Source: Micavibrio sp. UBA6929
Lineage (GTDB): Bacteria; Pseudomonadota; Alphaproteobacteria; Micavibrionales; Micavibrionaceae
Length of the DNA stretch: 64,000 nucleotides
Direction of reading: 5' to 3'
Assembly (NCBI GenBank): GCA_002448815.1
Contig: DKAJ01000009.1
Location: 171,433 to 235,432 of the forward strand
Shown: positions 34,493-42,669 of the stretch, piece by piece
Numbering within the stretch: the stretch's first letter is position 1
Layout: the number at the start of each line of letters is the position of its first letter
Notes under the pieces: generated by a model
What the model saw: only the letters and a program-made list of their open reading frames with translations
Databases searched by the model: none
What the model was told of the DNA's origin: nothing
Made by a program: the position numbers and the translations under genes

Positions 34493-34675
34493 AAACGCAG
34501 TATGCAAGAAAAGACGGGAAAATGAATTGATACTGGTCAATTACTGAGGCAAAGCGCATGACATGATCCTTTGAAGAGTACGATTTTTGTGGGTTGATGA
34601 AATAAAACGACACGAGATTTACGCTTTTTTTACCTTTACATGTGTAAAATGATAATACGCTTAATGGAGATATAA

Positions 34676-35092
34676 ATGCCAGCGCTTGAAACCGAGCAAT
34701 TAGAACAGGAAGAGATTGTCACTATTCAACAAGGGTTAGTTGAAACAGGGTATGACATTGGCCAAAATCCAGATGGTAGCCCCGAGATTAATGGTGAATT
34801 CACCCATCAACTGCGTATGGCAATTGAAGAATTTTTAGAAGATTTTGGTATTGGTGTTGGCAATGTGACATTACAAGAGCTCTTTGCTAGCCTGCAAAAT
34901 ATGGTAGAAACACAGCAAATCGCTCAACAAATGGATATGGGCGGCGCCGATGTTACCATTGCGGGTGACCCAGGGTTTATTCAAGAAAATGTGGCTTCAA
35001 TCGGTGTTCCTATGCCAGAACCGCAATACCAACCCGCACCAGGGGTTGCGCCGCAACAACCACAAATGGGCACACCAGGGCAGGTGGCCTAA
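34676..35092 (+). CDS. Hypothetical protein with a peptidoglycan-binding-like segment
   Basis: A 138-residue acidic protein with no signal peptide. IQQGLVETGYDIGQ... followed by INGEFTHQLRMAIEEFLEDFGI resembles the L-x3-G-Y...T-x2-A-I-x2-F pattern of peptidoglycan-binding domain 1. The last 45 residues are Pro/Gln-rich and disordered. The ATG follows TGGAGATATAA at good spacing. No clear partner. Confidence 0.6.
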   Translation: MPALETEQLEQEEIVTIQQGLVETGYDIGQNPDGSPEINGEFTHQLRMAIEEFLEDFGIGVGNVTLQELFASLQNMVETQQIAQQMDMGGADVTIAGDPGFIQENVASIGVPMPEPQYQPAPGVAPQQPQMGTPGQVA

Positions 35093-35154
35093 ACAGGGTT
35101 TTATCATCTCGCGAAATACAGTAAGATCGATAAAGACGTAAAAGGGCTTGTTGT

Positions 35155-35481
35155 ATGGTTGATATATTCGAAATCGAAGACGTTTTATTGCCTGCGCTAA
35201 CGCAGGAAATGCGCAGTTGTATTATCACCAACAGTCAAGGCGACATCGTCATCATGCATGAAAAGGGCACGCAGTCCAATGTGCAGTGGGTGGAATACGA
35301 CGTGTCATTAAATGCCTTATCCATTATCCATGACGAAGGCCGCTTGCAAGATTTAGGCATTAAAATTGATAAGGCCATGCAAGAGAATTTACTGCACGCG
35401 CGTGAGGTTGTTTTGATCAAGGCGAAAAAGGGTAAATTACTGTCCCATCAAAAGGCCGTCTTGGTGAATAAAACCTATTAA
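35155..35481 (+). CDS. Hypothetical protein
   Basis: Not recognised. 108 residues, soluble, mixed alpha/beta with several short beta-like segments (CIITNSQGDIVIMHEKG, QWVEYDVSLNALSIIHDEGR) and a basic C-terminal half. AAAGGG precedes the ATG. It lies 62 bases downstream of another small unknown gene on the same strand. Confidence 0.55.
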   Translation: MVDIFEIEDVLLPALTQEMRSCIITNSQGDIVIMHEKGTQSNVQWVEYDVSLNALSIIHDEGRLQDLGIKIDKAMQENLLHAREVVLIKAKKGKLLSHQKAVLVNKTY

Positions 35482-35506
35482 TGAAATCTGCGCTGCCTTA
35501 TTTCAG

Positions 35507-36691
35507 CTAATCTAAATGCACGGTAATTTTATCAATAACGCCTTGCGCAAGGGCGCGCGCATCATCTGTGTCCGCCGCGCGTGCAAGGGCAACGCCCATG
35601 CGGCGTTTTCCCGATACGGCAGGTTTCCCAAATAAACGTAAATCTGTATGCGGCGTGCTAAGCGCTGTGTCCAGGCCGCCAAAACGGACGTTATCGCTAT
35701 GCCCAGACACAAGCAAAACCGCTGAGGCTGATGGGCCATATAAATCAATAGTCGGAATCGATAGCCCCATAAAGGCGCGCACATGCAGTGCAAATTCAGA
35801 CAGATTTTGTGAGGCCATCGTCACCATACCCGTATCATGCGGACGCGGAGAGACTTCACTGAAATAGACGTGATCCCCTTGAATAAACAGCTCAACGCCA
35901 AAAAGACCATACCCGCCAAGGGCATCTGTGATTTTGGCGGCGACCTCTTGGGATTTTTCATAGGCAGTTTTAGACATGGCCTGCGGTTGCCATGATTCCT
36001 GATAATCGCCGTCTTCTTGGCGGTGGCCAATAGGCGGGCAAAAACTGGTGCCATCCTTATGACGCACCGTCAGCAGTGTAATCTCGTAATCAAAGGTGAT
36101 AAAGCCTTCGACAATCACGCGCCCTGCGCCTGCGCGCCCGCCCTCTTGGGCGTATTGCCAAGCGCCTTCAAGATCTGCATCTGATTTCAGGGTACTTTGC
36201 CCTTTACCCGAGGAACTCATAATCGGTTTCACAACGCAAGGATAGCCAATCTCTTTGACGGCGGCTTGTAGCTCTTCAAAACTATCACAGAAATGATAAG
36301 GCGATGTCGGCAAGTTCAGCTCTTCCGCGGCAAGCCTGCGAATGCCTTCGCGGTTCATGGTCAGTTTCGTCGCCAGCGCCGTTGGCACAACATTAAAACC
36401 ATCGAGTTCCAGTGCAACCAATGTATCTGTTGCGATGGCTTCAACTTCGGGAACAATATAATCGGGTTTTTCCAGTTGGATAATCTCACGCAGGCGATCA
36501 CCGTCCAGCATCGAAACAACATAATGACGATCCGCAATTTGCATGGCGGGCGCGTTTTGATAACTGTCCAGTGCAATCACTTCGGTGCCAAGGCGTTTGG
36601 CTTCTATGGCGACTTCTTTGCCGAGCTCCCCCGCCCCGCAGAGAAGCACTTTTGTTGGGTTTTTGGAAAAAGGAGTGCCAATTGTTGTCAT
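35507..36691 (-). CDS. purT: Formate-dependent phosphoribosylglycinamide formyltransferase
   Basis: A 394-residue ATP-grasp enzyme that makes formyl-GAR from GAR, ATP and formate in purine synthesis. The N-terminal VLLCGAGELGKEVAIEAKRLG, EVEAIATDTL, NREGIRRLAAEELNLPTSPY, MSSSGKGQS and YFSEVSPRPHDTGMVT are characteristic of PurT and separate it from PurK. It stands alone on the minus strand. Confidence 0.94.
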   Translation of the reverse strand: MTTIGTPFSKNPTKVLLCGAGELGKEVAIEAKRLGTEVIALDSYQNAPAMQIADRHYVVSMLDGDRLREIIQLEKPDYIVPEVEAIATDTLVALELDGFNVVPTALATKLTMNREGIRRLAAEELNLPTSPYHFCDSFEELQAAVKEIGYPCVVKPIMSSSGKGQSTLKSDADLEGAWQYAQEGGRAGAGRVIVEGFITFDYEITLLTVRHKDGTSFCPPIGHRQEDGDYQESWQPQAMSKTAYEKSQEVAAKITDALGGYGLFGVELFIQGDHVYFSEVSPRPHDTGMVTMASQNLSEFALHVRAFMGLSIPTIDLYGPSASAVLLVSGHSDNVRFGGLDTALSTPHTDLRLFGKPAVSGKRRMGVALARAADTDDARALAQGVIDKITVHLD

Positions 36692-36733
36692 GGTAAAAAT
36701 GTCCTTCGTTAACGTGTATGGTGATAGGAAAGA

Positions 36734-37993
36734 TTAATGTTTGATGCTGTCAAAGAAGGCCTGAACTTCGTCTTTGAGACTGCGCGTTTTCTCCAGCAAA
36801 TTATGCGATACTTGCCCCAGATCCTCTGATGCGGTGTCTGTGCGCTGGGCGCTGGAATAGATATGCTCGGACGTGCCTTTCAAATTATTAGAAACGCTCA
36901 CCGCATGGCGCGCATTGGATGCAATGTTTTGGCTGGCCTCATTTTGCTGCGCCATCGCATCTGACACTGCGTGCAAGACATCTTCCATATTGGTGATGAC
37001 CGCTTCAATATCTTCGATCACCGCAACTGTGCTCGCGACCGAGCTTTTGACAGATTCAACTTGGGCGCTGATATCTTCGGTGGCATCTGCCGTTTGATTG
37101 GCCAGCTTTTTCACTTCGCCCGCAACCACAGAAAAGCTTTTCCCTGCCTCGCCTGCGCGCGCGGCCTCGATCGTCGCGTTCAGCGCCAGCATATTGGTTT
37201 CATGGGCAATTTTATTGATAAGGGTAATCACCCCTGTAATTTCATCGGCGGCGCCTTGTAATTGTGTAATGGATGCCGAGGCATCGCGCACTTTGCCCGT
37301 GGCTTGCTTGGAAATGGTTTCAGATTGACGAATGCGTTCACTGACCGTGGCAATGGATTGCAACATATCTTGCGCAGATTGGGATACAAGCTCGGTATTG
37401 CTGGCCATATCTTGGGCGGCGCTTTGCAAGGTTTGGGCGTAATCAAGGCCGCTTTTCGCGACATTGCCTAACCCGCCAGAGGTATCAGATAGATCTGTCA
37501 TGGATCCCTGCATATCGTGCATAAACGTACTAACGCGCTGATCAAAATCGGTAATCGCAGTTTCCATGGCTTCGGCTTTGGCCAGTTTAATTTGATCGTC
37601 TTGCAGTTGCTGATCATTCAGCGCCTTGTTCTCGATCAGTTTACCGCGAAACATATCAAGTGTCCGCGCCATGTCGCCAAATTCATTTTGGTGCGTCTGA
37701 TAGGGAATATGAATATCCAAATCATGGTTTGAAAGCTCAACCATCGCCGAGGTCAGGCGTTTAATCGGCTGCGTTAGATTTTTGGTCACAATAATAACGG
37801 CGGCGACGACAACGCACGATGAAATGACCGCCAAACCGATTGAGCCAGCAAGTTTAAAAAATGCATCTTGGGCGTGATCAATTTGATATTGCTCCCACAC
37901 GGTGAACATCAAAAGCAAATTTGCAATCGTGCCAGTCAGAACCAAACACCCCATGGCCATATAGAGTAAATCGCGAACTTTAATTTTGGTCAT
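36734..37993 (-). CDS. Methyl-accepting chemotaxis protein with a very short periplasmic loop
   Basis: A 419-residue transducer. TM1 (about 9-31) and TM2 (about 47-68) are separated by only about 15 residues, so there is no periplasmic ligand-binding domain. A HAMP domain follows (TQPIKRLTSAMVELSNHDLD), then the signalling domain with its hairpin tip ETNMLALNATIEAARAGEAG near residue 278. The C terminus lacks a CheR-binding pentapeptide. It may sense membrane or energy state. Confidence 0.9.
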   Translation of the reverse strand: MTKIKVRDLLYMAMGCLVLTGTIANLLLMFTVWEQYQIDHAQDAFFKLAGSIGLAVISSCVVVAAVIIVTKNLTQPIKRLTSAMVELSNHDLDIHIPYQTHQNEFGDMARTLDMFRGKLIENKALNDQQLQDDQIKLAKAEAMETAITDFDQRVSTFMHDMQGSMTDLSDTSGGLGNVAKSGLDYAQTLQSAAQDMASNTELVSQSAQDMLQSIATVSERIRQSETISKQATGKVRDASASITQLQGAADEITGVITLINKIAHETNMLALNATIEAARAGEAGKSFSVVAGEVKKLANQTADATEDISAQVESVKSSVASTVAVIEDIEAVITNMEDVLHAVSDAMAQQNEASQNIASNARHAVSVSNNLKGTSEHIYSSAQRTDTASEDLGQVSHNLLEKTRSLKDEVQAFFDSIKH

Positions 37994-38167
37994 ATTGGCC
38001 CCTGTTACAAAGATGAGGAAGGATCTTACGTGTGCTGATCAACGATAACACGATACGGAATTTACCGCCTGTTTTCAATCAGGATTTGCACGCCGCCGAA
38101 ATGAGGCTGCCTGCCGCGTGATTGTTTTTTGCTTTTGTTTTGGCCGCAGCTAGGATAAACCATCGTT

Positions 38168-38407
38168 ATGGATCAGCAAAAATTATACGACATCGAAGCC
38201 CTTATCACCCATCAGGAGCAACAAATCCAAGATCTTAGCGATATGGTTGCCAAGCAATGGGACGAGATCGAGCGCCTGAAACGCCGCCTTAATCGTACGC
38301 AGGAAAAGCTGAATGTCGTGGAAGAAGTCGCAAATTCAGCCACCAAATCGGACGGCGGCGCCAGTGTCAGCGACATCGCCGCCATGGAAAAGCCGCCGCA
38401 TTATTAG
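38168..38407 (+). CDS. slyX: SlyX family protein
   Basis: A 79-residue coiled-coil protein with heptads (LITHQEQQIQDLSDMVAKQW, RLKRRLNRTQEKL) and the C-terminal PPHY that marks the SlyX family. Role unknown; in other bacteria it is a small cytoplasmic protein without a settled function. Confidence 0.85.
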   Translation: MDQQKLYDIEALITHQEQQIQDLSDMVAKQWDEIERLKRRLNRTQEKLNVVEEVANSATKSDGGASVSDIAAMEKPPHY

Positions 38408-38433
38408 GGGGCATGCGCCTGCATGGATGCGCC

Positions 38434-39153
38434 TTATTTGAGGGCGGATTGAAAATCGCGTGCGGCGCTGATTAATCCGCTGAAAATATTGCGGTACTTC
38501 GCCTTATAAATCATAGCCTCTGGATGAAATTGTACGCCCAGCATAAAAGAATGATCTGGGTCTTCAACGGCTTGCACAACGCCGTTTGATTCCTGCGCGC
38601 AAATGCTCAGGCCGCGCCCTGTACGGTCAATGGCTTGTTTATGCATCGAGTTCACGCGGGCATGCACACCGCCTAATAATCGCGCCAGTAAACTGTCATC
38701 ATGGATGGTGATGTCTTTGCGGAAGAAGATATTAGCCAGTAAATGCGAAGGGTATTTTGCGCCCTCATGCGATTTTTCAATATCTAAATGCAGACTGCCG
38801 CCGCGCATCACATTTAAAATTTGCGCCCCGCGGCAAATGCCCAGCACCGGCATATTCAGCGCATCTGCACGGCGCAGCCACTCAATCTCCAGCGCATCGC
38901 GATCAGGGTCGTATACATAGTTTTCTTTGGGCGTAAGATCAAAAAGCGACGGATCAACATCTGTGCCGCCCGCAATGATGAGCCCTGATAAATTTGTGTC
39001 ATGGCGCGGTTTTTTTGGATAGATGCGCACAGGCACGCCGCCGGCCAAACGAATGGCAATATCAATCAGCCATTGCAAAGGATCCCACGCATAATTGCGG
39101 GTGGTATAGCCAATTTTGGGTTTTGAATTATGCGCGCGCGTTGTCATGACCAT
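38434..39153 (-). CDS. Class I glutamine amidotransferase / gamma-Glu hydrolase (peptidase C26)
   Basis: A 239-residue protein of the PuuD-like group. The nucleophile elbow GICRGAQILNV holds Cys near residue 104; GVQFHPEA supplies His and Glu. IIAGGTDVDPSLF is the usual N-terminal signature. It would hydrolyse a gamma-glutamyl amide or deliver ammonia. It overlaps the upstream ATP-grasp gene by 10 bases, so the pair likely works together, perhaps one forming and one cleaving an amide. Substrate unknown. Confidence 0.85.
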   Translation of the reverse strand: MVMTTRAHNSKPKIGYTTRNYAWDPLQWLIDIAIRLAGGVPVRIYPKKPRHDTNLSGLIIAGGTDVDPSLFDLTPKENYVYDPDRDALEIEWLRRADALNMPVLGICRGAQILNVMRGGSLHLDIEKSHEGAKYPSHLLANIFFRKDITIHDDSLLARLLGGVHARVNSMHKQAIDRTGRGLSICAQESNGVVQAVEDPDHSFMLGVQFHPEAMIYKAKYRNIFSGLISAARDFQSALK

Positions 39154-40481
39154 TTAATTTCGGGCGGCAATGTCCCGTGTTTGATCAGCGATCCTAAAAT
39201 AAACAAAACGCCCAGCCCGATAAACGGGTCATCTTGTGCATATGAAATGGCTTCACTTTCTTTGGCTTCTTTGCGCAAGGCCTGAAACGCGCTAAAGGCT
39301 TTTTCGATGCTGAGCGTGTCTTGCAGTGCGTCTTTGAAAATGGCGCCTGCGGCCTTCAGGTCGTGATCCTTAATAGACTGTTTGATTTTGGGCCATTGCT
39401 CTTCCAAGGCGTCTAAATGGATGGTCTCAGCAAAGAGATGCTCGATCCGCGCCATCGAGGCCAGCCCAGGTAATTCTGTTTTATGGCCGATCTTGGCGTC
39501 GAAATCCCCTTGCGCAGGCGTGCCGGTAAACTGACAATATAAAAGCCACGGAAAATCCACGTTCGAGCGCATCGAATGATCCAGCCCCGCCCAAAATCGC
39601 GGGTTAACCTCAATCATCATTGGCGTTGTCTGGTCATTGCCATCCCACATGAAATCAATGCCAGCCACGCCATGCCATTTAAGGGGCTTCATCAATTGCT
39701 CGGCCAGATCATCAAAATGTTTGCTGGATACGGTTTCGCGCACAACGCCTTGTCCGGCCTCGCGCGGGAATTTTTCCAAATTGTGATAGACCATGCTGGC
39801 CTCAAGCGTGCCGTGGTTAAACAGGCCGCAAAAACAATAATCAACGCCCTTGGCAAGCTCTTGGATCAGGATTTGCTGATCGGGGTAGCGCCCCTGTAAA
39901 TCAGCAAAGGCCTTGGTTAAATCATCAGCATTTTTAATCTTTGAAATGCCGCGCCCGCCAACATCATCTGGTGGTTTAATAAAGACCGGAAAGGTAATAT
40001 CAGGCAGCAAATCTTGTAAAGCCTGATTATCCTCGGGCAGCCATGTCTGAGGGCTAGGGACATCGTGCTTTTGCGTGGTGCGGGCAAAGGCATCTTTATG
40101 ATCAACTTGGTCGATGGCGTCAAAATCAGGGCATGCAACCGTGATCAACCCATCAAAGCGATCTTTGTGGCGCGCGATAATCTTGGCATCACGAAAGGCC
40201 GGAATAAGCACATAGGGCATATCCGTATCAGGCGCATGATCGCGCACAATCTTGACCAGATCATCAATAAATTGTTCTTCATTATCTTGCGCAGCGGTAT
40301 AGATGCAATTATCAGAAACATACTGGGAAAAGGATAAAACTGTCATGCTGACATCATCGCAGCCAATGACATCAATGCCCCGCGATCCCAGTGATTGCGC
40401 AATCATCAGGGCAATTAAACTGCGTCCATAGGTGACAATGGCGCGTCCGTTGTGTGATTGAGTGTTCATACTTATAAGCAT
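39144..40481 (-). CDS. ATP-grasp ligase, function unknown
   Basis: About 445 residues from the ATG at 40481, which has AAAAGGA nine bases upstream. An N-terminal Rossmann-like pre-ATP-grasp domain (AIVTYGRSLIALMIAQSLGSRG) is followed by FPVFIKPPDDVGGRGISKI, ILIQELAKGVDYCFCGLF and MMIEVNPRFWAGLDHS, the ATP- and Mg-binding segments of carboxylate-amine ligases. The C-terminal 120 residues are helical. It lies between a C26 hydrolase and a divergent glucosylglycerate cluster. A peptide- or amide-forming reaction is inferred from family only. Confidence 0.8.
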   Translation of the reverse strand: MLISMNTQSHNGRAIVTYGRSLIALMIAQSLGSRGIDVIGCDDVSMTVLSFSQYVSDNCIYTAAQDNEEQFIDDLVKIVRDHAPDTDMPYVLIPAFRDAKIIARHKDRFDGLITVACPDFDAIDQVDHKDAFARTTQKHDVPSPQTWLPEDNQALQDLLPDITFPVFIKPPDDVGGRGISKIKNADDLTKAFADLQGRYPDQQILIQELAKGVDYCFCGLFNHGTLEASMVYHNLEKFPREAGQGVVRETVSSKHFDDLAEQLMKPLKWHGVAGIDFMWDGNDQTTPMMIEVNPRFWAGLDHSMRSNVDFPWLLYCQFTGTPAQGDFDAKIGHKTELPGLASMARIEHLFAETIHLDALEEQWPKIKQSIKDHDLKAAGAIFKDALQDTLSIEKAFSAFQALRKEAKESEAISYAQDDPFIGLGVLFILGSLIKHGTLPPEIKWS

Positions 40482-40590
40482 AGCGTATTTTCCTTTTATT
40501 TCAATGCACTTGTCTGGATGATACGTGCCTGACCCTTGCCTTGCATGCGCAGATGCAATTATACTGATGCAAATAAACCTACGCGCAACC

Positions 40591-41400
40591 ATGGTGTCGA
40601 TGCCCTTAAAACTGATTGTTTTTACAGATTTAGATGGAACATTTTTAGATCATCACTCTTACGGGTATGAGGCCGCGATGCCTGCCTTGCAGCGTTTGCA
40701 AGATGATCAAATCCCCATCATTGCAGTAACCAGTAAAACACTGGCCGAGCTTGATCATCTCAACCTGCCGTTCGGGGGCGTCGCGCGCATCACAGAAAAC
40801 GGCATGGCAATCGAAATGCCTGCCCAAGGCGATCAAAAAATCGCGCAGCATCATTACCCATCAGGAAAAACATATCGCGACATTTGTCAGTTTGTGCAAT
40901 CCCTGCCATCTGATCTGCGCCGCGCGTTAAACGGGTTTAACGATATGACCTTGCAAGAGGTGATGCAGCATACTGGCCTGCCCGAAGAAAACGCCGCCCG
41001 CGCAAAGCAGCGCATGGCCAGCGAGCCTTTCTTATGGAGCAGCGATAAAGCAGCCTTGCAACAATTACGTGATTTAGCAGCCGCGCAAGATTTACAAATC
41101 CTGCAAGGCGGGCGTTTTTATCACCTGACGGGGTTGGGCGGTAAAGACCATGCGATTGGCTGGTTTTTACGTCATCAAAAGATTGCGCCAGACGTGAAAA
41201 CAGTCGCGCTGGGTGATGGGCCAAATGATGCATTGATGCTGGCCTGTGTTGATTATGGGATTAAGATTCCAAACGCCAGCGGCGCATCCTTTGATATTCC
41301 ATCGCCACAAGGGCGCATTATGACCGCACCTGCCGAAGGGCCACAAGGCTGGTCAGATTCTTTGAACAAGTTACTGGACGAAATGAAATTATCTGTTTAA
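40591..41400 (+). CDS. HAD phosphatase of the mannosyl/glucosyl-3-phosphoglycerate phosphatase family
   Basis: About 269 residues. FTDLDGTFLDHHSY holds the catalytic aspartates; AVTSKT is motif II; LGGKDHAIGWFL and ALGDGPNDALML are motifs III and IV. The layout matches MpgP/GpgP, the HAD-IIB enzymes that dephosphorylate mannosyl- or glucosyl-3-phosphoglycerate. The gene directly upstream of GpgS suggests glucosyl-3-phosphoglycerate. Several in-frame starts exist (40525 GTG, 40567, 40591, 40600) with no good ribosome-binding site; 40591 was used. Confidence 0.85.
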   Translation: MVSMPLKLIVFTDLDGTFLDHHSYGYEAAMPALQRLQDDQIPIIAVTSKTLAELDHLNLPFGGVARITENGMAIEMPAQGDQKIAQHHYPSGKTYRDICQFVQSLPSDLRRALNGFNDMTLQEVMQHTGLPEENAARAKQRMASEPFLWSSDKAALQQLRDLAAAQDLQILQGGRFYHLTGLGGKDHAIGWFLRHQKIAPDVKTVALGDGPNDALMLACVDYGIKIPNASGASFDIPSPQGRIMTAPAEGPQGWSDSLNKLLDEMKLSV

Positions 41401-41439
41401 GGTAACTTTCGTAATTATCATAACTAAAAAAGCAGGTAT

Positions 41440-42654
41440 ATGGCAGATTTCCATCAAAACGGTGTAATTTCCACGTTACACAAATTGGGCGATCGTCCCG
41501 TCGAAGAACTAGAAGAACGATTAATTGAATACGCAAAAGAGCGCCCGATGACTTTGGTCTTGCCGTCTCTTTTTTCCGAACTTCAGGGCGATGCCTTAAA
41601 AAATATTGTCGAGGAACTGAAATCCGTTCCATATCTGAATAACATTGTCATTGGTCTGGATCGCGCAACTGAAGACGAATTTAAATACGCGAAAGACTTT
41701 TTCTCTGCCCTGCCGCAAAAGCATGCAATCCTTTGGAATGATGGACCGCGCCTGCGCGCCATCGATGCGCAGCTTGAGGCGAACAACCTATCCGCGGGGC
41801 CGCCAGGCAAAGGGCGCAATGTATGGTATTGCTTTGGCTATGTCTTGGCGGGATGCCCTGAAACGGAAATTGTCGGCTTGCATGATTGCGATATCACAAC
41901 CTATGACCGCAGCATGCTTGCGCGCCTGATGTATCCGCTGGCAAATCCGCATTTTAATTACATGTTCTCGAAGGGATATTATGCCCGCATCGCCAATGAC
42001 AGTATGAATGGCCGCGTGACGCGTTTGTTGATTACGCCGCTTATCCATGCGCTGCGTCAGGTTTATGGCTATGACCCGTATTTGAATTACCTTAACAGTT
42101 TTCGTTATCCGCTGGCGGGGGAGTTTGCCATGAATGTCAGTATGCTGTCAGATCTGCGCATCCCTTCAGATTGGGGGCTAGAGGTCGGCATACTGTCGGA
42201 AATTCGCCGTCATTATTCAACCAAAGTTATCTGTCAGGTTGATATCGCCGATGCCTATGATCACAAACATCAAGATGTATCTGAAAACGATAAGACCAAG
42301 GGGCTATCGAAGATGAGCATCGACATCGCCCTATCAATTTTTCGCAAATTGGCTATCGCAGGTAATGTTGTTTCGGAAGAGCGCATTCGCACAGTAAAGG
42401 CAACCTATCTGCGCTGCGCCCTTGATTTGGTTGAGGTCTATAAACATGACGCGGTGATTAACGGCCTGAAATACGACGTTCACAAAGAAGAAAACACAGT
42501 CGAATTATTTGCATCCAATATCGTGCAGGCAGGCGCACATTTCATTGATGAACACGAAGAGACCCCCTTCGTGCCGCGCTGGAATCGTGTGCGCTATGCC
42601 ATCCCTGATATTATGGAGCAAATCAAAACCGCCGTCGAAGAAGATAACGCCTAA
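41440..42654 (+). CDS. gpgS: Glucosyl-3-phosphoglycerate synthase
   Basis: A 404-residue GT-A glycosyltransferase (GT81 family). MTLVLPSLFSELQGD opens the nucleotide domain, GPPGKGRNVWYC and GLHDCDITTYD (DxD-like, near residue 150) form the donor site, and PLAGEFAMN and DWGLEVGILSEI are typical. It transfers glucose from NDP-glucose to 3-phosphoglycerate, the first step to the compatible solute glucosylglycerate. It follows the phosphatase by 39 bases. Confidence 0.9.
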   Translation: MADFHQNGVISTLHKLGDRPVEELEERLIEYAKERPMTLVLPSLFSELQGDALKNIVEELKSVPYLNNIVIGLDRATEDEFKYAKDFFSALPQKHAILWNDGPRLRAIDAQLEANNLSAGPPGKGRNVWYCFGYVLAGCPETEIVGLHDCDITTYDRSMLARLMYPLANPHFNYMFSKGYYARIANDSMNGRVTRLLITPLIHALRQVYGYDPYLNYLNSFRYPLAGEFAMNVSMLSDLRIPSDWGLEVGILSEIRRHYSTKVICQVDIADAYDHKHQDVSENDKTKGLSKMSIDIALSIFRKLAIAGNVVSEERIRTVKATYLRCALDLVEVYKHDAVINGLKYDVHKEENTVELFASNIVQAGAHFIDEHEETPFVPRWNRVRYAIPDIMEQIKTAVEEDNA

Positions 42655-42669
42655 CGCTTGTTATCAAGT

